DNA of 64,000 nt from Yaniella sp. (lineage in GTDB: Bacteria; Actinomycetota; Actinomycetes; Actinomycetales; Micrococcaceae): NCBI RefSeq assembly GCF_030453185.1, contig NZ_JAKDKW010000001.1:62001-126000 (forward strand). The letters are read 5' to 3'. Of this stretch, positions 56,787 through 64,000 are shown in pieces. Every line of letters starts with the position of its first letter. The stretch's first letter is position 1. Both the position numbers and the translations under genes were made by a program. The notes under the pieces were generated by a model. The model saw only the letters and a program-made list of their open reading frames with translations. It had not been told where the DNA came from and made no database searches.

Positions 56787-59012
56787 ATGCCTATGGTGAC
56801 TATGGCAAATCACAAGAACAAACTGGATGGTTCGGTTCATCAAGCGGCCTATAAGTTCTTACACAAACTGCAGGCTGATGACACGACCCTGGGCCTGCAT
56901 ATTGAACCCATGGTGAACGCCCGTGATGACCGCGCCAGAACCGGTCGGGTGAATAAACAATGGCGAGCAGTGCTCTACAAGATCACCTCAGATATGGGAA
57001 ACCATTATGTCTATATGGGGACCTACCCGCACGATGAGGCTATTGAAATTGCCAGAAGCCACGTGTTGAAGATGAACCTGGCACTGGGCGTGCCGGAGTT
57101 CCAGAAAATCGTCGATGAAGATGTCCCCAAAATTCCTGCGACACCAAACACTCCCACGGCGGAGCAGTCGGCTGTCGCACCGGAAAACCCAGAACCGGTC
57201 GCTTCCGAACCTGACTGGGAGAACCATCTTGGGAAACACTGGACACAAGAGACCCTCGTCCAAGAAGCTGGTATTGCTTCCGAACGAGCTACCAAGGCAC
57301 TTGCCGCCACCACAATGTCCGAGCTGCATGCAGTCATAGACGACGCCCCCGAAGCTCAAGGCCTCGTCCTTCTGGGTCTTGCCAATGGGCGAGACTTTGA
57401 GGAGATCAAAGACGAACTAGGACTGGAACCGCTCGAGGCCGGCGATGAAGAAACTCAACTTGCAGAGTCTCTGCGCAAGGCATCGGTCGGCTTCGTCTAT
57501 GTTGGAGACAACCCCGATGAGCTTAAGGACGCTCTGGAATCGAAAAACTTTGATAGCTGGCGGGTGTTTCTCCACCCCGAACAGCGTCGCTTTGCCGAAC
57601 AAAACACCTCAGGCGCCTACCGGCTATCTGGGGGAGCAGGAACCGGGAAGACCGTGGTGTTGGTGCATCGCGCTCGCAATCTAGCGAAGAAATACCCGCA
57701 GGCACGCATTATCTTGTCGACCTTCACAAAGGTACTCGCGGAGTCTTTACAATCCCAATTGAAGAAACTTGATGCCTCGGTGCAACAAGTACAGCGCATT
57801 GGGACACCTGGTGTCGCTGTCCTGGGACTCGACCAAATAGCCGCCCAGGTTGTTGCTCAAACAGAACCAAAAGAGCTTACTGAAGCCACGCAAAAGGTTC
57901 TGGGACCAACAGCCAATTCCCTAGCAGGGCGAACGCTGAACGTCCACGAAGCCTTCGAAACTGCTGCACGAATTGCGCAACCAGATCTTGCCGAGGATCT
58001 GTGTCATCCTAGCTTCCTAGAACAAGAGTATGTTTCGGTTGTGCTGGCACACCGGATTGTCGATGAGACAGCATATGTCCGCGCCAACCGAAAGGGACGA
58101 GGTACAGCACTGGGGCGGAAGCAGCGTAAGGAATTATGGAAGGTGTTTCACCAGTTCCGGCGTGACCAGCAATTGAATAACCAAGTGACGTTTCCCGAAG
58201 TTGCCACGATTGCAGCCGCCATCTTAGAAGACCGTGCCACGCAGGGAGTCTCCTTGCCAGCTGACCATGTGCTGGTCGACGAAGGACAAGACCTGCACAG
58301 TGGCCACTGGGCCATGTTGCGAGCCATCGTCCCAGAGGGGCCGGACGATTTGTTTATCGCCGAGGACTCACATCAGCGAATCTACGGACAGAAAGTTCCG
58401 CTATCGCGCTTCGGCATCAATATCGTTGGTCGTGCACGCCGACTGCGGCTGAATTACCGCACAACGGCCGAAAACCTTGCGTTGGCGGTACGAGTGTTGG
58501 ACGGGGGAGACTACACCGATTTAGAAGATATACCGGAAGATGCATCTGGATATCAGTCCGTGCGCTCAGGCCCACGGCCTCATCTGGTTGCTGCTGGGTC
58601 GCTTCGTCAACAAATTGTGGAAGCTGCGAAGTTCATCCGCTCCTGGGTAGACGATGGTGTTGCCCCCGATGCCATCGGCGTGATGGTTCGCAGCGAACGC
58701 ATTAAAGACCAAGTGGAACGCGGCCTACGGGATGATGAAGCGTTGGCACCTAATACGGGTTCCGATTCAGCTGTACAAATCATCACCATGCACAGCGCCA
58801 AGGGCATGGAATTCGAACGTGCCATTATCATCGGGGCTGGTGCAGACCAGATACCAGCTGCTTGGCAACTTGCCGACCTGCCCGAGTCTGAACAGCACGA
58901 TATCGAACTTCGAGAACGGTCTCTGTTGTACGTGGCCGCAACCCGCGCACGTGATGAACTGGTGATCACTTGGGCTGGCGAGGTGTCTGGCTATCTCACG
59001 CGAGTTTCATAG
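56787..59012 (+). CDS. UvrD-like SF1 helicase with N-terminal RelE/ParE-like domain
   Basis: This is a 741-residue superfamily 1 helicase. Residues about 10-95 (SVHQAAYKFLHKL, VNKQWRAVLYKI, YVYMGTYPHDEAIEIA) look like a RelE/ParE-type fold, a fusion I know from other UvrD-like proteins. An acidic linker follows. The helicase motifs are GGAGTGKT (282-289), LVDEGQDLH (about 493), AEDSHQRIYG, LNYRTTAENL (about 554), TMHSAKGMEFE (about 667) and YVAATRARDEL (about 716). AAGGAG sits 10 bases before the ATG. It is the last gene of the operon, 16 bases after the giant helicase. Whether the N-terminal domain is toxic or just structural cannot be told. Confidence 0.85.
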   Translation: MPMVTMANHKNKLDGSVHQAAYKFLHKLQADDTTLGLHIEPMVNARDDRARTGRVNKQWRAVLYKITSDMGNHYVYMGTYPHDEAIEIARSHVLKMNLALGVPEFQKIVDEDVPKIPATPNTPTAEQSAVAPENPEPVASEPDWENHLGKHWTQETLVQEAGIASERATKALAATTMSELHAVIDDAPEAQGLVLLGLANGRDFEEIKDELGLEPLEAGDEETQLAESLRKASVGFVYVGDNPDELKDALESKNFDSWRVFLHPEQRRFAEQNTSGAYRLSGGAGTGKTVVLVHRARNLAKKYPQARIILSTFTKVLAESLQSQLKKLDASVQQVQRIGTPGVAVLGLDQIAAQVVAQTEPKELTEATQKVLGPTANSLAGRTLNVHEAFETAARIAQPDLAEDLCHPSFLEQEYVSVVLAHRIVDETAYVRANRKGRGTALGRKQRKELWKVFHQFRRDQQLNNQVTFPEVATIAAAILEDRATQGVSLPADHVLVDEGQDLHSGHWAMLRAIVPEGPDDLFIAEDSHQRIYGQKVPLSRFGINIVGRARRLRLNYRTTAENLALAVRVLDGGDYTDLEDIPEDASGYQSVRSGPRPHLVAAGSLRQQIVEAAKFIRSWVDDGVAPDAIGVMVRSERIKDQVERGLRDDEALAPNTGSDSAVQIITMHSAKGMEFERAIIIGAGADQIPAAWQLADLPESEQHDIELRERSLLYVAATRARDELVITWAGEVSGYLTRVS

Positions 59013-59041
59013 TGTCTTTACGAGGACATCCTCATCGTCAA

Positions 59042-59506
59042 TTAGCTAGACGAGCCGCCGCGGCGCGGAGCAGCTAGATCATCGGAATCAATGACCAGCG
59101 TGAACGGTCCGCTGTTCACCAAAGCAACGTCCATCATTGCTCCAAATTCGCCGGTGGAAACCTCAAGCCCCTGAGCTCGGACCTGTTCTACGAAATATTC
59201 ATACAGTGGCTCAGACTGTTCAGGGCGGGCAGCATTTGACCAGGATGGCCTACGGCCCTTTCGAACATCAGCGTTGAGCGTGAACTGCGAGACCACCATG
59301 ACAGGCGCATTCAGATCCACCGCAGATTGCTCGTCTCCAAGAATCCGCAAATTTACGATCTTATTGACCAGGGCATCGGCTTGTTCCTCGCCGTCGTGGA
59401 CGTGTACTCCCAATAAGATCATGAGACCTGGACGGGGGAGTTCACCCACCACTTTTTCATCGACGGTGACACTGGCTGAAGTTACGACTTGGATGACTGC
59501 ACGCAT
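59042..59506 (-). CDS. dtd: D-aminoacyl-tRNA deacylase
   Basis: Dtd removes D-amino acids (and glycine mischarged on tRNA-Ala) from tRNAs. At 154 residues it has the usual length. The two active-site motifs are visible: SQFTLNADVRKGRRPSW and the C-terminal NSGPFTLVID (canonical GP motif, with Phe where Val is common). It converges on the UvrD-like gene across 29 bases and diverges from rarA across 56 bases. Confidence 0.95.
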   Translation of the reverse strand: MRAVIQVVTSASVTVDEKVVGELPRPGLMILLGVHVHDGEEQADALVNKIVNLRILGDEQSAVDLNAPVMVVSQFTLNADVRKGRRPSWSNAARPEQSEPLYEYFVEQVRAQGLEVSTGEFGAMMDVALVNSGPFTLVIDSDDLAAPRRGGSSS

Positions 59507-59562
59507 GGCTTCAAGTGTAGCTGTGGTGTTGCCCGGGTGGCCGAATCATTAGAGTAGGGGAT

Positions 59563-60975
59563 GTGCAAGATTTGTTCTCCTCGGCCCACGACGACAATGA
59601 TCGTCCAGATTCCTCAACCAACGTATCGGCTGCCGCTCCCTTAGCGGTGCGTATGCGTCCCAGAACCCTGGACGAGATTGTGGGCCAACAGCATTTGTTA
59701 ACCCCCGGTTCGCCGTTGCGAAAACTGACCGAAGCGAACGGCCCTGCCGGTGTGGGGCCCTCCTCGATCATGCTGTATGGGCCCCCGGGTACCGGTAAAA
59801 CGACCCTTGCCCATGTGATCTCCCAGGCACCGGATCGAAAGTTTGTACAGCTATCTGCGATATCTGCGGGTGTAAAAGACGTTCGACGCGTCATGGAACA
59901 AGCCCTCGACAATAGAGATCTCTACGGCCGTACCACCATCTTATTCTTGGACGAAATACACCGATTCAACAAAGCTCAGCAGGATGCGCTTTTGCCGGGA
60001 GTAGAGAATCGCTGGGTTGTGCTCGTGGCTGCAACCACTGAAAATCCGTCGTTCTCGGTCATATCTCCGCTCCTGTCCAGGTCGATCATGCTCACACTTG
60101 AACCGCTAACCGACGGCGATATCGGTGAGCTTATTGATCGGGCCTTATCCGATGAACGCGGACTCAATGCCACGGTGGAGCTCGAGCACGAGGCCCGAGA
60201 ATATTTGATTCGAATGGCTCAGGGGGATGCACGGCGAGCCCTGACGACTTTGGAAGCAGCTGCCGGTGTTGGATACGATCAGGCTGCGGGAGAACAGTCA
60301 CCAGTGGTGACCGTCGAACATGCTGCTCAAGCCATGGACCAAGCGGTATTGCGCTACGACAAAGATGGCGATCAGCATTACGACGTCATCTCAGCATTTA
60401 TCAAGTCGATCCGAGGATCCGATGTTGATGCGGCTTTGCATTACCTGGCGCGAATGATTCATGCCGGTGAGGACGCACGATATATTGCCCGACGCCTGAT
60501 TGTTCACGCATCGGAAGATATCGGAATGGCTGACCCTACGGCACTACAGTCTGCGGTCGCGGCAGCGCAAGCGGTCCAGCTCATTGGCATGCCGGAAGGG
60601 CGCATCCCTCTTGCCCAAGCGGTGGTCCATTTGGCGACTGCACCAAAATCGCCTGGAGCCTACGACGGTATTAACGCTGCACTAGCTGATGTCCAAGCAG
60701 GTCGGGCGGGAGTTGTGCCAAAACACCTACGCGATTCACATTACGCAGGGGCGAAGGCACTCGGGCACGGTGAGGGTTATAAATTCCCACACTCCTACCC
60801 GCATTCCATCGTGGCCCAACAGTATTTACCAGATGAACTTTTAGACCGGCAGTACTATCAGCCAACGACCAATGGTCACGAACACATGATTTCGGAACGC
60901 GTCGCCAGACTTCGTGCTGTATTGCGCAACGAACCTCCAGCACCGCAAACGCCCGATCAGACGAGTGACGATTAG
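59563..60975 (+). CDS. rarA: Replication-associated recombination AAA ATPase RarA
   Basis: RarA (MgsA) acts at stalled replication forks. It has 470 residues: an N-terminal DLFSSAHDD close to the SSB-like tip, Walker [10 protein letters not shown], Walker [16 protein letters not shown], sensor 1 AATTENPSF, and a C-terminal tetramerisation domain ([11 protein letters not shown]). The GTG start at 59563 follows GTAGGGGAT. rpsD and alaS follow in the order usual for Micrococcales, showing that core synteny resumes here. Confidence 0.95.
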   Translation: MQDLFSSAHDDNDRPDSSTNVSAAAPLAVRMRPRTLDEIVGQQHLLTPGSPLRKLTEANGPAGVGPSSIMLYGPPGTGKTTLAHVISQAPDRKFVQLSAISAGVKDVRRVMEQALDNRDLYGRTTILFLDEIHRFNKAQQDALLPGVENRWVVLVAATTENPSFSVISPLLSRSIMLTLEPLTDGDIGELIDRALSDERGLNATVELEHEAREYLIRMAQGDARRALTTLEAAAGVGYDQAAGEQSPVVTVEHAAQAMDQAVLRYDKDGDQHYDVISAFIKSIRGSDVDAALHYLARMIHAGEDARYIARRLIVHASEDIGMADPTALQSAVAAAQAVQLIGMPEGRIPLAQAVVHLATAPKSPGAYDGINAALADVQAGRAGVVPKHLRDSHYAGAKALGHGEGYKFPHSYPHSIVAQQYLPDELLDRQYYQPTTNGHEHMISERVARLRAVLRNEPPAPQTPDQTSDD

Positions 60976-61194
60976 GTCGACAGGTCGGCTTCTGCTAAGC
61001 TATCCCTTTGTCTGGCACGTTTCTGCCCAGTTGTAGGAATGGTAGTTATGACGGTTGGCGGTATAACCCTCAGCTCTCTGGAAAACAGTGACATCAGAGG
61101 CCAGGATTCATCTACATCAATGGCTAGTCGGCTTTGTCGTGAAGATGATACAAAACCAATCGATACCGTATGACAAGAAAAGGAAGCCACAAAC
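60976..61194 (+). other. 219-base leader region upstream of rpsD
   Basis: No gene is seen between rarA and rpsD. The start of the gap has several promoter-like pieces (TCGACA, TAAGCT) but none at convincing spacing. A purine-rich GAAAAGGAAG lies 11 bases before the rpsD ATG and should be its ribosome site. Confidence 0.4.
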
Positions 61195-61821
61195 ATGGCA
61201 AAAGGTCTACGTACCCGTCGCACAGTGCGCCACTCACGCGCACTCGGCATTGCGCTCACCCCTAAAGCTGAAAAGTACATGGAGCGCCGTCCTTACGGTC
61301 CAGGTCAGCACGGTCGTGCACGTCGTCGTGCCGATTCTGACTACTCGGTCCGTCTGAAAGAGAAACAGCGTCTCCGCGCTATTTACAACATTCGTGAAGC
61401 CCAGATGCTGCGCTACTTCAACGAAGCGCGTCGTCGCGCTGGTCTAGCCGGTGAAAATCTGGTTGAAATCCTAGAATCCCGTCTCGATGCCCTCGTGCTG
61501 CGTGCAGGCTTTGCCCGCACCATTGCTCAGGCACGCCAGATGGTTGTTCACCAGCACATCTTGGTTGATGGCAAGCGTGTGGATCGTCCATCCTTCTTGG
61601 TTTCCGAAGGCCAGCTGATCCACGTTGCTGAACGCAGCGAAACTATGGTTCCGTTCCAGATCGCTGCAACTGGTGCACACCAGGAAGTACTGCCAGATGT
61701 GCCAGGCTACCTCGATGTAGAAATCGACAAGCTTCGTGCAACCTTGGCTCGTGAGCCAAAACGCGCCGACATTCCTGTTTCGATCCAAGAAAACTTGGTC
61801 GTCGAGCACTACTCGCGCTAA
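61195..61821 (+). CDS. rpsD: 30S ribosomal protein S4
   Basis: S4 nucleates 30S assembly by binding 16S rRNA. It has 208 residues, with the Micrococcales-type N-terminus KGLRTRRTVRHSRALGIAL lacking zinc cysteines, the RRPYGPGQHGRARR segment, and an S4 RNA-binding domain (LESRLDALVLRAGFARTIAQ). Codon use is strongly biased, as for highly expressed genes. It stands alone between rarA and alaS, not in the alpha operon, as is usual in this group. Confidence 0.97.
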   Translation: MAKGLRTRRTVRHSRALGIALTPKAEKYMERRPYGPGQHGRARRRADSDYSVRLKEKQRLRAIYNIREAQMLRYFNEARRRAGLAGENLVEILESRLDALVLRAGFARTIAQARQMVVHQHILVDGKRVDRPSFLVSEGQLIHVAERSETMVPFQIAATGAHQEVLPDVPGYLDVEIDKLRATLAREPKRADIPVSIQENLVVEHYSR

Positions 61822-61843
61822 GCACACAGTTCTACACTTACAT

Positions 61844-61885
61844 ACCGGCTCGGTGGATCTTGCTTCGGCAAGGCCCCGGGCCGGT
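61844..61885 (+). terminator. Structured hairpin after rpsD with TTCG tetraloop
   Basis: The outer stem ACCGGC (61844-61849) pairs with GCCGGT (61880-61885). The inner stem CTTGC-TTCG-GCAAG (61859-61872) carries a stable UUCG loop. No U-run follows, so it may be a processing or stability element rather than a true terminator. Confidence 0.4.
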
Positions 61886-61980
61886 GGTGTCTTGATTCCT
61901 AAAGTATCGACTTCAATGGCCCATCCCAACTCTGGATTGGTAGAGTAAGTACGGTTACGAAACAGAAAGGGTTGGCGGTT

Positions 61981-62304
61981 GTGAAACGAGTCATACTTGT
62001 CGGCGTAGGTGCTGCAATCGGGTGGTACGGTCACTCCAAGTTGTCCAAAGGTCGGGACGAGGCGGCGCTGCGTGCTGAAGAAGCCCTGCGTACATCACTC
62101 GCCCCAGAGAACCTGGGTCGTACAATCGGCGAGGGAGCTGCCAATATTATCGTGGAGTCAACACGCGGCTTCTTTTCAACCGTGCGAGAACAAATTCCTG
62201 CGCTGAATCGTGGGCAGGCTCTTCCTCCTGTCGTAGAGAACTACGAGGAAGTTCAGCCCTTGCAAGGCGAAGTCACCGACGTGACTGCGGAACGCGCCGA
62301 ATAA
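61981..62304 (+). CDS. Small membrane-anchored protein (DUF6167-like)
   Basis: This protein of about 107 residues has one N-terminal hydrophobic segment (RVILVGVGAAIGWYG) and a polar helical C-terminus. The size and the place between rpsD and alaS fit the small DUF6167-type proteins of Micrococcales, where a DUF948 gene is often also present; none is seen here. I start at GTG 61981, with AAAGGG about 9 bases upstream; the track's TTG 61972 has no spacing to that site. The function is unknown. Confidence 0.68.
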   Translation: MKRVILVGVGAAIGWYGHSKLSKGRDEAALRAEEALRTSLAPENLGRTIGEGAANIIVESTRGFFSTVREQIPALNRGQALPPVVENYEEVQPLQGEVTDVTAERAE

Positions 62305-62378
62305 CGTTTAGTTCCAAAAGATTTTTTGCCCTTCAGCCGGTGTGACCCCCGGTTTCTACGTTGTGATGGAAAACAGTT

Positions 62379-64000
62379 ATGCAAACACATGAAATTGCCC
62401 GCCGTTGGAATGCCTTCTTTGAAAAGAACGACCACAGCGTAGTTCCCTCGGCGTCGTTGGTTTCTCCCGACCCCTCCTTGCTGTTTACCGTCGCTGGCAT
62501 GGTCCCGTTCATTCCGTATTTCCTGGGTCAGCAAACGCCACCGTATATTCGTGCTGTATCGGTTCAAAAATGCATTCGGACCGCCGATATCGAAGAGGTT
62601 GGGAGAACGGCCCGCCACGGCACGTTCTTCCAGATGGCTGGAAACTTCTCCTTTGGCGATTATTTCAAAGAAGGCGCCATCACCATGGCGTGGGAACTGC
62701 TCACCACACCGCAGGAAGACGGCGGATACGGCCTCGATCCAGAGCGTTTATGGGCGACGGTGTATACCGAAGATGAAGAGGCATATAGCATCTGGCGCGA
62801 TGTCGTAAAACTGCCAGAAGATCGCATTCAACGCATAGGGAAAGAAGACAATTACTGGCACACAGGCCAACCCGGTCCGGGCGGTCCGTGCTCTGAAATT
62901 TTCTATGACCGCGGTCCCGCATATGGCAATGCCGGGGGACCTGCCGCAGATGACACCAGATACCTCGAGATTTGGAACCTGGTGTTCATGCAGTATCAGC
63001 TGGCCGATGTCCGTAGTCAAGCTGACTTCGACGTTGCTGGCGAGCTTGCCAACAAGAACATCGACACCGGGCTGGGGCTAGAACGCTTGGCCATGATTTT
63101 GCAGGGTGTCGAGAACATGTATGAGACCGACCAGGTTCGCCCGGTCCTCGACCGGGCCGCTGAACTTGCCGGTGTGACCTACACTTCAACGGAAGACGCC
63201 GAGGACCCAAATTTCGCCAATGATATGCGGTTGCGATATATCGCCGACCACATTCGTTCAGCGTTGATGCTGATCAGCGACGGAGTTGTACCCGGCAACG
63301 AAGCAGGTGGCTATGTGCTGCGTCGCTTGATTCGTCGTGCAGTCCGCGCGATGCGACTCATGGGAGTTACCAATGCTGTGCTCCCGGAGCTCCTTCCGAT
63401 TTCACGCGATGCGATGCGCGGGACCTATCCACAAGTTGCAGAAGACTTCGAACGAATCTCACGCATTGCCTACGCAGAAGAGCGCGCATTTTTGCGCACC
63501 ATCGCTGCAGGTACCACACGCTTGGAATCTTCCGTTGCGCAGGCACGAGCAGCCGGCACACAATTATCGGGCAACGCGGCATTTGAACTCCACGACACCT
63601 TTGGTTTCCCTATCGACCTGACCCTAGAAATGGCAGAAGAGGCCGGAGTGTCGGTGGATCAGAGTAAGTTCACGGACTTGATGCAAGAACAACGTGAACG
63701 TGCACGCAAGGACGCGAAGGCAAAAAAGACAGGTCACGCCGATACCAGTCTGTACTACCAAGCGCATGCTGGCCAGGATACGGTCTTTACCGGTTATACC
63801 GAACACACCACCGAATCTCAGATCCGCTCACTGTTAGTCAACGGCGAGGAGGCCGGTTTTGCGGAGCAAGGACAGCAGGTAGAAGTCGTTCTGGACGCTT
63901 CCCCGTTCTACGCTGAAGCTGGTGGACAAGCTGCAGATACCGGATTAATAACCGGCGACGGATTCGTTATCGAGATCCAAGATGTACAGTCACCCATTAA
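62379..64000 (+). CDS. alaS: Alanyl-tRNA synthetase, 5' part (runs off the window)
   Basis: This is the N-terminal 540 residues of AlaRS, a class II synthetase for tRNA-Ala. The catalytic core is clear: [54 protein letters not shown] and GPGGPCSEI. The tRNA-recognition part follows ([12 protein letters not shown]), and the beginning of the editing-side beta-barrel ([15 protein letters not shown]) lies near the window end. ATG 62379 is chosen because the family starts just before this helix. It is not in the ORF track because it has no stop in the window. Confidence 0.95.
   Translation, partial: MQTHEIARRWNAFFEKNDHSVVPSASLVSPDPSLLFTVAGMVPFIPYFLGQQTPPYIRAVSVQKCIRTADIEEVGRTARHGTFFQMAGNFSFGDYFKEGAITMAWELLTTPQEDGGYGLDPERLWATVYTEDEEAYSIWRDVVKLPEDRIQRIGKEDNYWHTGQPGPGGPCSEIFYDRGPAYGNAGGPAADDTRYLEIWNLVFMQYQLADVRSQADFDVAGELANKNIDTGLGLERLAMILQGVENMYETDQVRPVLDRAAELAGVTYTSTEDAEDPNFANDMRLRYIADHIRSALMLISDGVVPGNEAGGYVLRRLIRRAVRAMRLMGVTNAVLPELLPISRDAMRGTYPQVAEDFERISRIAYAEERAFLRTIAAGTTRLESSVAQARAAGTQLSGNAAFELHDTFGFPIDLTLEMAEEAGVSVDQSKFTDLMQEQRERARKDAKAKKTGHADTSLYYQAHAGQDTVFTGYTEHTTESQIRSLLVNGEEAGFAEQGQQVEVVLDASPFYAEAGGQAADTGLITGDGFVIEIQDVQSPI

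Noticed and set aside
42631-59562. Flanking integrase, tRNA attachment site or direct repeats around the defence block
   Set aside because: Read on both strands; none seen by eye in the short flanking gaps. A computed repeat search could still find short ones.
1-64000. CRISPR arrays, rRNA or tRNA genes, insertion sequences
   Set aside because: No regularly spaced repeats, transposase ORFs or cloverleaf-like segments were recognised in the gaps.

Overview
The window reads as chromosomal DNA of a mid-GC actinobacterium of the order Micrococcales, probably Micrococcaceae. This rests on the gene content and order: sepH, DUF4193, DUF3093, dut, DUF3710, DUF3159, DUF3000, a CydDC fusion, a topoisomerase IV A subunit, yebC-ruvCAB-yajC-secDF-rel, and a Micrococcales-type ribosomal protein S4. 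I cannot fix the genus. I see no tRNA, rRNA, CRISPR array, transposase or integrase. No gap longer than about 300 bases remains once the genes are placed.

Layout. 1-5.2 kb: cytochrome bd oxidase operon (cydA 3' end, cydB, fused cydDC), converging with parC (5.2-7.7 kb). 7.8-12.3 kb: a GNAT/acyl-CoA-synthetase-like protein acetyltransferase, a DUF5998 protein and an alkaline-phosphatase-fold phosphodiesterase. 12.3-18.7 kb: the actinobacterial block sepH / DUF4193 / DUF3093 / dut / DUF3710 / DUF3159 / TrmA-like RNA methyltransferase, with some usual members missing. 18.8-23.6 kb: acnA with a strong terminator, a WGR-like protein, an aldo/keto reductase and a small membrane protein. 23.6-26.4 kb (minus strand): msrB, DUF3000, RNase D, Rieske protein. 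26.5-31.2 kb: an anchored alpha/beta hydrolase, then yebC-ruvC-ruvA-ruvB. 31.4-37.1 kb: yajC-secD-secF and the bifunctional (p)ppGpp enzyme rel. 37.1-42.6 kb: an AbiEi-antitoxin-like orphan, a DUF349 protein, hisS and aspS. 59.0-64.0 kb: dtd, rarA, rpsD, a small membrane protein and the 5' part of alaS.

The accessory part is 42.8-59.0 kb, between aspS and the dtd/rarA side of a conserved core neighbourhood. It is a tightly spaced four-gene operon: a SNF2 helicase of DrmD type (947 aa), an Eco57I/DrmMI-type N6-adenine methylase (1544 aa), a giant DEAD/DEAH helicase with a DUF1998 module (2149 aa), and a UvrD-like helicase with an N-terminal RelE/ParE-like domain (741 aa). It looks like a phage-defence system related to class 1 DISARM and to DUF1998-helicase systems such as Druantia, but it is not canonical. 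I see no separate drmB and no PLD nuclease drmC. The giant helicase instead appears to end in a Vsr/DUF559-like PD-(D/E)XK domain that could be the missing nuclease. The target-recognition half of the methylase is visibly more AT-rich than its surroundings, as expected for a swapped specificity module.
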